A stretch of DNA of 64,000 nt, from NCBI RefSeq assembly GCF_000276665.1, contig NW_004955472.1:6457500-6521499 (forward strand), in the 5' to 3' direction. Origin of the DNA: Chinchilla lanigera. Taxonomy: Eukaryota; Chordata; Mammalia; Rodentia; Chinchillidae. A model generated the notes under the pieces. That model had not been told where the DNA came from. It worked only from the letters and a program-made list of their open reading frames with translations, and made no database searches. Positions 11,900-24,664 of the stretch are shown here, piece by piece; the stretch's first letter is position 1, and each line of letters starts with the position of its first letter. The position numbers were made by a program, and so were the translations under genes.

Positions 11900-13984
11900 T
11901 TGTGTTGCATTCCTTAGACAATGATCTCTTACCTTCCAGCTTCTATGCATCAACTCCCTCTGCAACACAGTTTTTTAGATATCTCTGATTGGATTCTGGC
12001 TTCTAGCCTCAGATTCAAACTGTGGCAGTCTTTGTCCTCTGTTCTCCAAGTTGAGGAAGGCAGAAATCAATACCTCGATAATATACACGCAGATCAGAAC
12101 ACACATCAGTACACACAGGTCAGAAGATATAGTCTCCCCTGCTGTCTCTGGTACAAGGAAAGAACTGAAGATTGAGTTACTTCTTTCCAATTTTAATGCA
12201 CAAAACATATGGAGAGTGTGGCAAAGGCAAAAAATGCTACCAAATTTTCCACCAGTTTTAAGTCTGTCTTTTCCGTAATTGAAAATTTGCTCTACATCTT
12301 TGACTATCATCGATCTTATTGTTTTAGTCAGATAATAGGGTTTTTTCTTACATTTTGTTCATTTTTCTATACAGATAAGAGAATGGACTTTGAATTTCCT
12401 GGTTTTCCACTTTGCTGATGCTTTCTCAAAAGTTTGATACAAATTTATTTTGAATATAAATACTCAGTTTTGCATGTTTTGTAAATTATTTTAACGTGAT
12501 TTCTGCATTGGTAGAGAAGAATTCCAATGATTGATAAATATATTATAAGACTTTCATGATAGGAAAGTAATTATTTCAACATTGTTGCTACTGTATTGTT
12601 TGCTATTCTCGTATATATCAGGGGCAAAGAGGAGAGGTCAGATGTCAGTGAAATAGAATTGTTATTAGAAAATCTAATTTACCTCTTTTGTCTCTGTATT
12701 GTATCAGTAGAATTAATTTGGAGTTAATTCTGTATGCATAAAATTTCCATCATTTTAACAAATTTGTATCATAACTTCCATAGGTAAGCAATGTAGGTAT
12801 AATATAGAAGTAGTTGTGTTAACTTATTGTGCCTTTTATTAGATTTAATAAAAGGAAAATAACCTAAAGTTTTAGTAGCATGTGTAAAAATGGAATGCTA
12901 TCTTAAAAACCTATGATAGTGAGCTATTAATATTCTTTGGCTAAAATCCTCAAAACAAAATAAAAAACTAATGATCTTCACCAGAAATTTTAAGTGAGTA
13001 TTTAACAACAGTAAAAAGAAATACAGAAATATGGTCCATTCATTTAGGTATGTTTATTCTACCCAAGTTTATAAACCAGAAGTCATTTAAAAACTTCTCC
13101 CACAAACATAGTTTTCAAAGCAGGACCCTTGTGATTAGTTTTACATGGAAAGAACTGTTCAACATATTTTACAAAAACAAAAACCACTAATCATGACAGA
13201 TATCTATAATAAATGAAAGCATCGGTTAGTGAAATTTATTAAAATGAGGTTTAAGTGACCAATCATCCAAGCAGTTATAACAGAAACCTTAAATTTATTT
13301 TATACTAATTCATTTTTTATTATTAAAAACCTGAATATAGATATGTCCTTCTGTTTTTATTATTAATGTCTCAGAAGAAAAAAAGGTAGTTATACTGAAA
13401 CACCGAAATAAATTCTTTCTTAGTCACTGCAAAACTTAGATTCTATGATATTCTCTAACATAATGGTTGAAGAAAAAGGTGGTAGAAAATTCTGACTCCA
13501 GTTTTTAACCCTATTTTATGATTTTCATTTATGTGCTAAATGTGCTTGATTTCTGTCAAGGTCAGATACCATTGAAAACAATATAATAGCATGATCAGTG
13601 TTAGTGCAGGATGTGTGTCCATCTATTGCTCATGATACAAAGCTGAGGATTCTAGATTTTGTTTTAGTTTTTCTCAAAACATTATTTAAACCGCTATATC
13701 TAATAATTCTGTATTAACTGTATTGAAAGAAGGCAATCTCCTTGGGGATTTTATAACAGTTGCTGACGGTAGTAATGAAAGCTATATGACTGCTCTGTTT
13801 CATTTATGTAGAACTGGTTAAGGTTCAGAGTGGAATGCGGAATCCCTGAAGGGAACTGACTCCTACATTTCTGAGCACTAGTGCCCAATATTCAGACCAA
13901 TTTCTTCATATTCTTTAAGAATCCAACATTTCTTTTCTTATCTTTTCAATTTATGAAAAAAATGTTTGCAAGGCCAAGTCATTT
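11900..13984. other. unique AT-rich DNA, no gene seen
   Basis: The longest ORF, 111 codons on the minus strand at 11,975-12,310, overlaps several other ORFs and has no recognisable domain. I treat it as chance. Nothing else can be assigned here. Confidence 0.45.
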
Positions 13985-13999
13985 TATGTTGTAATCTTT

Positions 14000-14104
14000 T
14001 TTTTTTTTTTTTTTTTTTGGTTTTTTTCCGGTACCGGGAACCGAACTCACGACCTTGCGCTTGCCAGGCAGGCGCTTTTGCCGCTGAGCTAAACCCCCAG
14101 CCCC
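14000..14104 (-). mobile_element. ID SINE, young, 15-bp TSD
   Basis: A T tract of about 20 is followed by 'ggtaccgggaaccgaactca', 'ccttgcgcttgccaggcagg' and the reversed head 'gagctaaacccccagcccc'. The perfect duplication tatgttgtaatcttt lies at 13,985-13,999 and 14,105-14,119. The body is close to the window consensus. Confidence 0.97.
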
Positions 14105-14611
14105 TATGTTGTAATCTTTGATAAGGTAAAAGTGTAAGATGCCCTGCATGTTTAGCCTGTATCACAAAGATCCCAAATACATGATAGCTAGGGAAGAATG
14201 ACAGAGAAACAAGACAGACGTTGTGCGGACATTGCCTGGCAGTTAAAGGTCACAGCGAGACAGATCAAGAACAGTCTTATTATCTCAGTATTATATAATA
14301 TGTTTTCAGGTGTTTATCCAGAATATTATTTTGATTTGTGTCCTTTTAGAATCAAGTTCAATTTCCAGACCTATCCTTTAGCATTTTATATTGTTACCAG
14401 GTGAATCAAATATTTGTGTCAGACTGGATTTCCCTAGATTTTAGAAAAGGAACAAAAAAGCAATGATGTAAAAAAAGAAGCGAGTTTGTGTCCAAGTGTT
14501 TAGGAAAATGTATTTGCAAGGGTGTTTGCTCTTTAGACATTCTTTGTTTTAATAAAATTGAGCTAAAGAAGACAGAGACATGGAGCTCAGCGTGTTTTCA
14601 ATCTATTTATA

Positions 14612-14965
14612 AACTGAAGTTTAATTTTTTTACATTCAAGAGATATTCTTAAATTTATTTAGCTTCATGGTACAAATAAGAGTGTAATCTTAGAGCCAAA
14701 CCAAGAAATCCAAAAAAACAAGTCCTCAAATTTATCAGGGGATTTGAACATTCAGCAACTGTATCTGAATACTCTCTAGGCATGGCAGTAAGACATTCAC
14801 AGCATGAGTACCAGGTGTGAAGGTGCAGTTTCACTTCCTTGTCTGCTTTTAACTCTGCTCCCATCAGTTCTGCAGCCACCAGCACCACCACAATTTGTCC
14901 TTTAGGCTCCAATCAATCCATGACCGTGGAAGACCATGCAGCTTACAAGTGCTTCCAAAATACAC
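14612..14965 (-). pseudogene. candidate processed retropseudogene, parent unknown
   Basis: On the minus strand an 85-codon frame (14,655-14,912) is followed directly by AATAAA (the plus-strand complement at about 14,655-14,660). After a further 25 or so bases there is an A-rich run near 14,620-14,630. This arrangement resembles the 3' end of a reverse-transcribed mRNA. I do not recognise the protein frame and found no clear target-site duplication. It could be chance. The frame uses a central Lys/Glu-rich segment and a Cys pair but no named motif. Confidence 0.25.
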
Positions 14966-15149
14966 AGACCAAAGAATTGATCTGCATGAGCAGGAATAAA
15001 ATTATCTTCACACAAAATTTTTTTGCATAGTATCTTGTAAAAATTTTAAATTAATTTTTCAAAACTAATACATAGAAACCTAAAAATTTTATGTATTGAT
15101 GGGGCACCATGTGCTGTTTCAGTGTATGAATATATTGGGTAGTCAGGTA

Positions 15150-16122
15150 AAAATGTATCTATAGTCGCAGACACCTATCACTTCTTAGTGATTAAAGATT
15201 TCACAGTACTTTATCATGGGACACTTTGTGTGATATATGCTACGCAGTTGCCATCCGTATTCACACTATTGTGCAATAATGTACCAAAAATCCGTACTTC
15301 TCTCTGCCGGCACCTTCATATCCACTGCTCAATCTGTCCGCGTCTCTCTCTCCTCCCGCTCTGCCCGCCCTCTGCTAGGCACTGTTCTTCTCTCTCCCAG
15401 TTCAACACTCTTCTACCTGTGAGATCATGTGGCACTTGTCTCTCTGGCCTGCTTTATTTTGTTTAACGTAATGCCCAGTTCCAACCATATCATCTCAAAT
15501 GACCAGATTTAATTATTTCTATGGTTAAAGTGTGTTCCACTGTTCATAGGTGCCACATTCTTTAAAAGCCATTTGTAAGCTGTTGACCATGGAGTCTGTT
15601 TCAGTTTCCTGACAATTGTGAATAGTGTTGCAATAAACGTGGAAGTTCAGATGTCTCTTTGACATACTGATTGCCTTTCCTTTTTATATATTCCCGAAAT
15701 AGGATGGCTGGGTTATATAATACCGCTGTTAGCTTTTTGAGGCAACTTCATACTTCTTTATAGAGTAAGGCAATATATCCCCGTTGTTTTTATTTGTGTT
15801 TCTCCGATGATTAGTGATGAACATTTTTTCAAATACCTTTGATGATTTGTATATCTTCTTCTGAATAAATATCTTTTTAGATCTATTACTCATTTTTAAA
15901 ATCAGGATACTTCATCTTTTGCTTTTGAGTTTTTTGAGTTTCCTGTATATTGTGCCAGATAATGAGATGCAGATATTTTCTCCTATCAGGTAAGTTGTCT
16001 CTCTACTCTGATGATTGTTTCCTTTGCTATGCAGAAACTTTTTAGTTTGATTTGATCTCATTTTCTGTTTGCTTTTTTTTTCCTGTGCTTTTTGAATTCT
16101 TGTGCAAAAAATCCTTACCAGT
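15150..16122 (-). mobile_element. old L1 fragment, 3'UTR and ORF2 C-terminal region
   Basis: Plus-strand landmarks are the reversed L1 3' region: 'tttcctgacaattgtgaata', 'gttgcaataaacgtggaagt', 'taggatggctgggttatata' and 'gattagtgatgaacattttt'. Further right, 'ctttgctatgcagaaacttt' belongs to the upstream ORF2 region. No frame is open. It is more diverged than the 53-59 kb element. Confidence 0.75.
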
Positions 16123-16124
16123 GG

Positions 16125-16198
16125 CCTGGGACGTTTCTCAACTGTAGGTCACATGCTTAGTATGCAAAACCATGGGTTCAATCTTCAGCACTGTAGTA
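16125..16198 (+). mobile_element. old ID-like SINE fragment
   Basis: 'cacatgcttagtatgcaaaa' followed by 'ccatgggttcaatcttcagc' matches the middle and box B region of an ID-type tRNA SINE, with many differences from the young copies in this window. It abuts the L1 fragment on its left. Confidence 0.5.
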
Positions 16199-16204
16199 CT
16201 ATTA

Positions 16205-16345
16205 ATTTGTGTTATTTTGTCTTGAAACCTTGTATCACTTTAAATGTTCTTGCTTTGGTTTGTTTATGTTTGTGATGCTGGTATGCTGCTACTGTTCTAT
16301 TTCTTTGTTTGTTTCTCATTTACTACTCTCTTTAAAATAAAAAAA
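16205..16345 (+). mobile_element. 5'-truncated L1 3' end
   Basis: 'ttctatttctttgtttgttt' and 'actactctctttaaaataaa' are a close match to the reverse complement of the last roughly 130 bases of the full-length L1 (52,745-52,860). It ends in an AATAAA-containing A-rich tail. This is a short copy of the same L1 lineage on the opposite strand. Confidence 0.8.
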
Positions 16346-16369
16346 AATTTTTTTAAAAAAGAACATCTA

Positions 16370-16540
16370 TCTAGCCAGGTGTGGAGGCATGCACCTGTAA
16401 TCCCAGCCCTTGGAAGGCTGAGGCAGAGGATCTTTGTGAATTTGAAGCCAGCCTGGGCTACAAAGTGAGTACAAGGCCAGCATGAACTGCATAGTGAGAC
16501 TCTGTCTCAAAAAGACAAGAAACAAAAAGAAACAAAACGG
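16370..16540 (+). mobile_element. B1 SINE
   Basis: 'agccaggtgtggaggcatgc' starts a 7SL-derived head, followed by 'acctgtaatcccagccctt', 'gaagccagcctgggctacaa', the internal duplicated segment ('gtgagtacaaggccagcatg') and 'gagactctgtctcaaaaag'. The internal duplication of about 30 bp is the B1 hallmark. The A-rich tail runs to about 16,540. Confidence 0.9.
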
Positions 16541-16544
16541 CTAT

Positions 16545-18214
16545 TCATTTCATGTGAGTGCTGTACTCAATATATTTTATCTTCTTTAAATATGAGTTCC
16601 AACTGTCTATTATCTGGTTTTCCAGATTAGATGAATTAGAATGAAGCAGAGAGTCTATTTAAATCATTCATATATATTGGCAGTGTAAGAATGGGACAGC
16701 TGACAAAATAGCAATGCATAAAATCAAAGACATTTTTAAACATCTAATTTGTGAAAATTACACAGCCGAATTTACTGTGATGTAGAAGTAAATTCCTCAG
16801 TATGTGAAAAAAATGTCTTATTTATTATGTTTATAAAAGATATGAATTTGTTATATACCTCTTTTAAATAAGTTTTTCAAGGGTATACTACATGTTTAAA
16901 TAGAGGATGTTTCATTTTTTAGTTCTCTTGCATAATTTCATAAGATTGGTCTTGGATAGTAAAAATATGCAAGCATATTTTCTTTAATTCATATTGCAAA
17001 ATATAGAACATAGTATTATGATAACAGTATAGATATTTGAAAGCCTCCAAATACTCCTAGGCAATCTTCTTTTGAGAATGACAGCTAATTATGCATTAAA
17101 TTATGCAATATGTCATTTTCTTTGCATCTTCTGTGAGCCAAGAGCATTGGTGGAAGACAACTACTGTGGATCAGATCTTATTCCTTACTTTAAGGAGCAA
17201 AAATCTATATAGGAATCTTGGCCCATATGAGTCTTCAGAACTAATGTCCATTCATCCACTTAAAAACAATAGATGAGAGGGAATTTTAATATAGATAAAT
17301 CTTTCAAGAACTTAGTAGATGTTTATTGGTATCGAGTCATTACAATCTTTTATTATTCACAACTACCCAGGGAGGTGAAGGTTATCATTATCCCTACTGA
17401 GATGTAACATATTACTAAATATTTTTAGTTAGAGCATTAACTTTAAAAAAAGTTGTTATGTGTATACCTAATGTTGGGAATATTGTGAAGACTAAAGAAA
17501 AAATTACATGCGTAGTAAAAAGTTTTTTTTCTCAATCTTTAAAATGTTTATTTACAGAGGGTTAGATAAAACAGTTAGAAAAAATTATTTTGTTTTTGAT
17601 TTGGGAGTTTACTTAGAAAATTATTTTTACAATTCAAACTTCATGATTTTTGCAAACTAATAAAAATAATTTTTTAAGGTACCATTGGAAGTGTTAGAAC
17701 CAACTTGACATTCAGTGATAGCAGTATTTTATTTTATGGGTGATTGGTAAATACACTTTGCAATTGTGTGGAATCCAGTGGTGCAGAATCATAATTCACT
17801 TCAGGGCTCCACAGTTTTAACAGCTCACTCCTGTCTTTTGAATCCTGCAAGGGTAACTATTTGTCCATATTTTCATGGCTTCTTTTAGGTTTGGATTTTC
17901 CCTAACTCTTAGAATATCTAGTTTAAGGAAAAAGTGAGCAATGGTTTTGTACTGGTAACCATGGCAGACTTTCAAGAGTTAACAGTTGATTTAGGAAACT
18001 TTGAAATAAAATGGAGGCAGCGAGAATCTATCCTTGGAAACTTAAGTGAGCTAGGCAGTGGTCTTCAAGCAGGTAGCAAGAGGGCTGGGGATCAAGTGAC
18101 AAGAACCTCAGCTACTGTGAGTGAGTTTCAGAGAAAGAACTTGTGCTTCTAGCAGAATTAGCAAGAGGAAGACCACCTTTGAGTGCCAAAGCTTCTTGAA
18201 TGCTTGGTAGTATT
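16545..18214. other. unique DNA with one short MIR relic
   Basis: About 17,335-17,405 resembles a reversed MIR 3' half ('cacaactacccagggaggtg'). Elsewhere I see only AT-rich unique sequence with no coding or regulatory feature I can support. Confidence 0.4.
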
Positions 18215-18340
18215 TATAGATTTTTTTCTTTTTTTTTTTTTTGAAAAAAGATCTCGCTTGTAGTTCAGGCTGGTTTTGAACTCACTATGTAGCCTGGCTG
18301 GGATTACAGGCATGTGCCACCATGCCCACTATTGGCAATA
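18215..18340 (-). mobile_element. B1 SINE
   Basis: A T tract is followed by 'ttcaggctggttttgaactc', 'actatgtagcctggctggga' and 'ttacaggcatgtgccaccat', which is the reversed B1/7SL head and body. The copy is shortened compared with a full B1. Confidence 0.85.
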
Positions 18341-18344
18341 ATTT

Positions 18345-20185
18345 ATTGATAAGCAAAAAATAGATCTAGGTATATTAACAGAGACTCACATAATTAACTA
18401 AAATATAGGGCATCTTTGATGATGAATAAGAGCTTCTTTAGGTGAATAGAGGTGAAAATTATCATGGGACCAGTACGAAATGAAATGAAAAGCAAAAATG
18501 CAGTTAATCAGCAAGTAGATTTTGAGCACTGAGCAGATGTCACTGTGTTAGTTCTAGGACATATAAAAATGTAAAATATTGAGCCTTCAAGAAATGTGTA
18601 ACCCAGCCATAGAAATAGCATCCTTTATTACAAAAAAATAAAGTAAAATTTTTAAAAATCTTAAAAAATATCTTTAGACAATTATGTGTGACAAATTGTT
18701 TGAGTGAGACATAGGATGTGGTCCACATTGTGATCTAAATCTAAAATTAATTTGTTTTTCATTTTTTGGAAGTAGTCCTACCAATTCATAAATTCATACC
18801 AAGTCAAATTTCCCAACCATTTTCCCCTTGCAAACTATAAACCTGAATAACACTGAAGGAAATTGATAATTATAGTCTCCTTTGTAACTTGCCATGTAAA
18901 GTATTCTCATTGAGATTCTTTTCATGGTACTCTGCCTAGATTGCTAATTCTTTTCAGAGAGAATGCTTTGGCTGAGTTGTGTCATTAATCAAAATTTATG
19001 CCTCCCAGTAACTTTTTTCTATAAAGGGAAAAGAAAATAGTGTCAACACGAGAGCAAAGGAAACTATGAGTATGAAATTGATATACAATATTACTTTTTC
19101 CACCTGATGAGGGGTATGTTTATACTCTTGGAACTAGCGTGCCCATCAAAACCTTCTTTGTGGTAGAAGACAATGTTGAGGATTTAAGATCGTGGTATGA
19201 GGTTTACTTTCATTAATATATCTTAAAGCTGTCCTGTGTGCTTTGCCCCCACCAGTCCTATTTGAAGCCTTTCTTTTATTTCAGTGTGTGAGGTATGTTT
19301 ATGCAACAGGTTGTCAGAAGCAGTGGCCATGATCATTTTTTAAACCATTGAGACACGTTAAGGTTTCTCCTTTATCTTCCCAGCTCTACACATTTCAGTG
19401 ATGTACTCTCTGACTGTTTTGCATCTGGAATTAACTTTGTGATAGATCATGTTCACTTGTGATTTTTAAGTGGCTCCTTAACATTCAGCAATTTTAGGGA
19501 ATTACTTTGCCTTCATAGGTTGCAGAAAATTTTTCTTGCTTCCATGCTTCAGAAGGCTCCCAAACTGAAGAAAAGATGAGAAAAAGAAATAGTCATATAT
19601 TTTTTAAATAAATTCAGTGAGGAGTGAGACCAGGTGATTAGTTGCATGTATATGTGGCAAGACCAGTGACCCTTCATACTGAAAGAAGTGTTCCCCCCAA
19701 AGAGTGCTGAATCTAACTCATTTCTTACATTGCATAGGTATCATTTGAATTAGAAGCTTCAGATTCACACACAGTTCAAATATTTGTTTATCCATTTTGT
19801 GTCATGCATGTCAGAAAACTAATCTTTTTGGGACTTCCAGGGTTGTAGTTTAAGATGGCAAGGAAAAAGAGCCCACTCATTCTGAGAGGTGTATTACTGG
19901 GTAAATCTCACAGAATGCTGAAGTTGTTGTTTGCAATCCCTGGAAAGAAGACAATTAGAATGGTGCAGAACTCGGAAATCAAGGCAGACTTCTGCAAGCA
20001 CATGTTGTTCTTTTAATTCTATCTCCACATCTTTTATTTATTCTTTTCCCTCCTCCTGAATGTGGCTATGCACTTGGAAGAAAAGTACTACCATGATTGT
20101 TTGGTAGAAGACAGGAAGAGAATGGAGACTCCCAGAAAACCCTGCTGGGGCTGCTGGTGAGGCAACTCAGCGTGGCACAACCCTT
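18345..20185. other. unique DNA, possible old L1 5' trace
   Basis: Most of this is unassigned. About 19,850-19,990 contains 'gtttaagatggcaagg' and 'tattactgggtaaatctcac', which resemble an L1 5' leader, but this is too weak to call. No gene is seen. Confidence 0.35.
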
Positions 20186-20189
20186 GCAT

Positions 20190-20405
20190 GAGCAGGCTGA
20201 GAAGGCCGGCCAGTCTCGTGGCCACATGAGCTTGAATCGTGGTCTAAGTGCTAGCTAGCTTGTGACTTCAGCAAATCTTTGGCCACCACAATAGAATTTA
20301 CCTTAGTAAATTTGAGCTGGTGATTAAATAGCATCATGTTTGTAAAGCACCTGAAACAATACCTAGCCTGACATCCTCACATAAATTAGAAAGATTAATA
20401 AATGC
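20190..20405 (+). mobile_element. MIR SINE relic
   Basis: The tRNA-like part ('agcttgaatcgtggtctaag') precedes 'gcttgtgacttcagcaaatc', then 'attaaatagcatcatgtttg', 'taaagcacctgaaacaatac' and a terminal 'ttaataaatg'. This is the full MIR order with many substitutions. Confidence 0.55.
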
Positions 20406-21006
20406 TCCTTATTATTTGAGCAACAAAAAAAATATAATTGAGGATAAAGCACAAGAGGGAAGAAAACACAGGGGAAGGGAGGACATGAAGAACAGTTCTA
20501 ATTTGCCGAGGGGAGTCTTTACAAAACAAGGCACCTTCCAGCAGATCAGGTTAGCCCTGCCGTACACAGCGGTCCACAGCAGCAGAGAATGGAGCACATA
20601 GTGAAACAATACCAGTGTGCGGTGGGAAACTGCAAAACGGTCAGTGCCACGAGACTGTAATGTGCAAAACAGGAGGATGTGGGAGTTGTGCTTTCAGAAT
20701 TAAGTAAGTGCTGCCTCACCGTCACATTTTATACAGTAGCTGCCCCTGTCCATGTGGGCAGGAGAGTGCGATGTGTGGGTCACACACAGGACAGGGGCAC
20801 GGCCCGACCGTCCACGTTGTCATGGAGCACAGACTCATCTAAGTCACCGTTACTCGTGGTGCCCTCTCTTCTGAAAGCTCCTCTGTTGCTCTCTTCTTCT
20901 CACCGTCACTGTTAACCCCTTTGGTTCTCCACCCATCTTTTCCCCTCCCAGGCTCTTGACTTTAATTACACCCTGAGCTCATGCATTGATTTTGATTGTG
21001 TGTCTT

Positions 21007-21120
21007 TTTGTTTGTTTGTTTGTTTTTGTTTTTGTTTTTCTCCGGTACCAGGAACCGAACTCACGACCTTGCGCTTGCCAGGCAGGCGCTTTTACCGCTG
21101 AGCTAAATCCCCAGCCCCAT
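21007..21120 (-). mobile_element. ID SINE, young, 14-bp TSD
   Basis: The tail is a TTTG-type run. The body is 'ggtaccaggaaccgaactca' to 'ccttgcgcttgccaggcagg', and the reversed head is 'gagctaaatccccagcccc'. The duplication tgattgtgtgtctt lies at 20,993-21,006 and 21,121-21,134. Confidence 0.96.
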
Positions 21121-21134
21121 TGATTGTGTGTCTT

Positions 21135-23305
21135 GTTTGTTATTTACAACAAACCTGGGTTGGTTGCTTATTAGATGCGTGTACCCTTTCTCTAAGCACA
21201 TTGAAGGAAGATTAGATTTGTCTTCGCTTCCACCATAAAAGCACTCAGATAGGAAATCACGCTATTGCTCAGATTACTTTATAAATCAAATTTTCTTATG
21301 AAATATATTGGATTTATATTAAAAACGTATGCACTTGTACAATAGTATTTATCAGCTAGTGCTAAGATAAGTCTATCTGAGTCATCTGTTATGCAGAGAT
21401 AGATATGCAACACTTGTGTTGTGGAAAAATTGTGAACTCAGAACCACTACAGATGCTGATGCCTTTGTTCCCAAAGCAATGTCCCCCACTACGCACTGTA
21501 ACTCGTGCACTCTCCGGATGGCAAGCTTGAGGTGCTCCTGTGAGCCAAACAGAAGAGCAATTTAATTTAAAACTTCAGAAAAATGAAAAACAATGAAGGG
21601 GTCTTAGAGAATACTGGAAATATCCAGGAGAAGAACAAAATGATTTCATCAAATCTGCAGTACTTGCTCTTAATACTAATGATCGCTTTCTGAAATTCAG
21701 CTAAACAAGCTGAGAGGCATCAGAAACTTCTCACATTATGTTCCGGCAGGTGGTTAAGTAGTATTTTTTATTAAGTCGTTCATCTAAAGCTTCTCACCTG
21801 TATTAAAATTGTCTCAAAGGAAAAAAAAGTTTTATAAATGTTTGTGATCTTTTACTTTTGGGGGGAAAATCCATTTTCTAAGATTTCTGTCAAGTGCAAA
21901 AACCTATTTAAAGGAATTAACTGTGATAATTCATTGCCTTAAATTGATTTCTTTTGCAGTACTGTTTCCCACACTTTCATCTCATTTCATTAAATTCCAC
22001 GGCTTTGTCTTATGGATATGTGATGAAAAATACATAAATGTATATAGTTTGTTTAAATTGTACACTTCTCCCACCTGTCTTTCTGTTGTACACCCTGAGA
22101 ATCAAAGCATATGTAAAATCCAACATTTGTAGTCAACTTTCTCATCCCCGAACTACCCTGATGTGCCTTTTTCACCTGTGCATTCATCTTTCAATAGAAT
22201 TGTTCTACAAGAGTTCTAGCAACTCTTTTGTAGCTTTTATTTGAGTTCAGTTTAAAGGCAGTGAGGGTGTGTGTATGTGTGTGTGTGTGTGTGTGTTTGT
22301 GTGTGAGTGTTTTCTGGAGAAAGATTAACAGAGACACTGGTTAAAACTAAGTACAAGAGCTGAAAACAATTTTAATAAAGTATCCTAAAAATAACTGACA
22401 ATGTAAGGAAAAGAAAGTTGACTTGTGTCTTCATATCCTGAGATTTATTGTTTATGAATCTGAGATTCTGAGTTAATAAAGTGAAGTAATAGGTTTCATT
22501 TTTAACAGAAATCTGTGCAGCATACTATGTGTATCTAATGTATGTGAGAGGTTCTGTACTACCAGTGGTGGTGCTACTACTCAAAATTGATTTTGACATG
22601 TCCTTTTAAGGCTCTAATTTCAAACCCATCTTTTAGACCCCCATTTCGCTATTCTAGCCATGAATGTGGATAAACTACAGTGTAGCCATAGTAAAAGTTA
22701 AATATGTGTCAATGTACAATATCTACATAGCTCCTAAGATCCATCTGAAAGATTAAAAATGGGACTAATAATAAAAAAGAACTGATGACACTGACATTCA
22801 GTGCCGAATTAGAAAACTTCTTAAGTCACGTGCCCCGGGTTCTGAAGTTGGCTGCCGAGAAAGAACGCCAACAAGGATCGAGTTCCAAGAATATCGTAAA
22901 AAGTCACACCAATGAAATGAATGGAACAACATATATTTGGACTAATATGTTCTAGTGTTAGCAAGAAATCCAGTATGAATTTCTGTCAATATGATTTAGA
23001 GAATTTCACTCCTCCTTTGAACAAATTTTTTGAGACTCTCTGTAATCTGTGTCATTTTTAAAAACTTAGGTACTGATTGCTAACTTAGGCAGCACATGTA
23101 CTAAACCTTAGGTGTTTAAATATCTTGGACAAAAGGCAAGTATGAAATTTGTCTTTGAGTCTTATTGTAAAACTATATCTATATATTTCAGTTACTTCAC
23201 AATTTAAGAATGTATAAACATTCTTGAGCAGAAAATATAGACCAAAACATTAAATCATGTTACTCTATATTTTAATGGAACACTGATTACCTCAAACATT
23301 CATCC
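21135..23305. other. unique DNA with one TG microsatellite
   Basis: No gene is seen. The only clear feature is the TG repeat at 22,266-22,310. Short ORFs near 21,923-22,244 overlap one another and show no domain. Confidence 0.45.
22266..22310. repeat. (TG)n microsatellite
   Basis: An imperfect TG dinucleotide run with an 'atg' interruption near its start and a 'ttg' interruption later. Confidence 0.93.
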
Positions 23306-23364
23306 ATTTACATGTCAAAAACATTAATTGAACACCCGCTGTATAATAGGATTAGTTGATGAAA

Positions 23365-23480
23365 TTGTATGTATCTCACTATATATTATCTCCTTGTATG
23401 ACTATCTCTCCCAATAACATGAATTCTTTGAAAGTAAGAATTTTTATGCATCTTTATATTCCCAAAGACTAGATAAACTT
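23365..23480 (+). mobile_element. L2 3'-end relic
   Basis: 'taacatgaattctttgaaag' then 'taagaatttttatgcatctt' and 'tatattcccaaagactagat' follow the L2 3' end order (a 'gctccttgagggcaggga' type block, then 'tgtatccccagcgcctag'). It is highly diverged. Confidence 0.4.
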
Positions 23481-23744
23481 AATATGCTTAGAAAATGTTG
23501 AAAAATTAAAAATGTTTGTTAACAGTCATTTGCAAAAGCTTATGGTACATTATCTATTGACATTTGAATTTCTATTCTAGTATCCTCTTCCTGAAATCTA
23601 TTTTCTGTATCTGTATCATAATCATGAGTGTTAAGTGCTAATTCAAAACTGTCCCCCCCCAAAAAAAAGGTCCCAAGTTTTATAAATTTGAAATCTATAT
23701 CTATATATGTCTCCCCAAGTTTTTCCTATTGATGTTCAAATATT

Positions 23745-23990
23745 CAGACTCTTCCTTGCAGAGGACCTGCAAGACCTGTGATTACCTGTGTTTGGCTCAT
23801 GCTTCTAGTTTCAGCTCTGTATCCCATCACTCACTGAAATTCTCCACCCCTTCCACACCGGGCTCTTATTCAAGCACTTACTTTTTGCTCAAGTTTTTCT
23901 TCTCTTTCTGTGATCTAGTAAATCCTTACTCATTCTTCAGAGATTTCTGTATTTAATGAAACTTCCTTAATTCATGAATAGAATCACTTC
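23745..23990 (+). mobile_element. L2 relic
   Basis: 'cactcactgaaattctccac' through 'taaatccttactcattcttc' and 'agagatttctgtatttaatg' has the pyrimidine-rich pattern of the L2 ORF end. No reading frame survives. The strand is my best inference. Confidence 0.4.
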
Positions 23991-24664
23991 ACACAGTATG
24001 CATTCACTTTGCTCAATTTATACTTCTATTAAAATACTCCTCAAACCTTGCCCCAAGGAAATAGATTTGGACGATGGTAGAAGGTATACCCCAGGAAGCA
24101 AAGAAAATAAGGAATATTGTAGGGCCAAAAATATGAGGCTATTGTGTAGTGAATAAAATTAAACAGGCATTTCTAATAAAGAATATTCAGACTCTTCTCA
24201 GGTTCATTGTGATGCTTCAAGAGTAGAATATGTGTTTCTCACATCTATTTCTCTATGGAATATTTTTCACATAACACTGTACATCCACAGGGTCATAAAC
24301 ATATATCTAAATGTAGTCTATGAAAATTCTGTGTGTTCATTTCTATTTTATTATTTTTGCTTTATTCCCTTAACACCTGTGAATGAAGTCAGCATCTTTG
24401 TTCTAGTTTCATTTGTTTCTCTTTCCTTAATAAATTGTGAGTGATTGTTTGAATATTAGCTTCATTTTCAAAAGAAGATATTCTACAACACATCTCAATA
24501 TAAAGATAAAAAGTGTAACTGTTACCTTTTTCCATTTTATTTGTTGTGACTGTGTTTGAAGTAGTGCATAAGTCAGTAAAGCATGTGCATAAAATACAAA
24601 TTCATTTTTAGTGTGTTCCTTTTTTTAAACAGAGTATTTTATCTGTTAAATTTCACCATTACAG

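Noticed and set aside
11975..12310. 111-codon minus-strand ORF with overlapping plus-strand ORFs
   Set aside because: No recognisable motif, and overlapping frames on both strands suggest chance.
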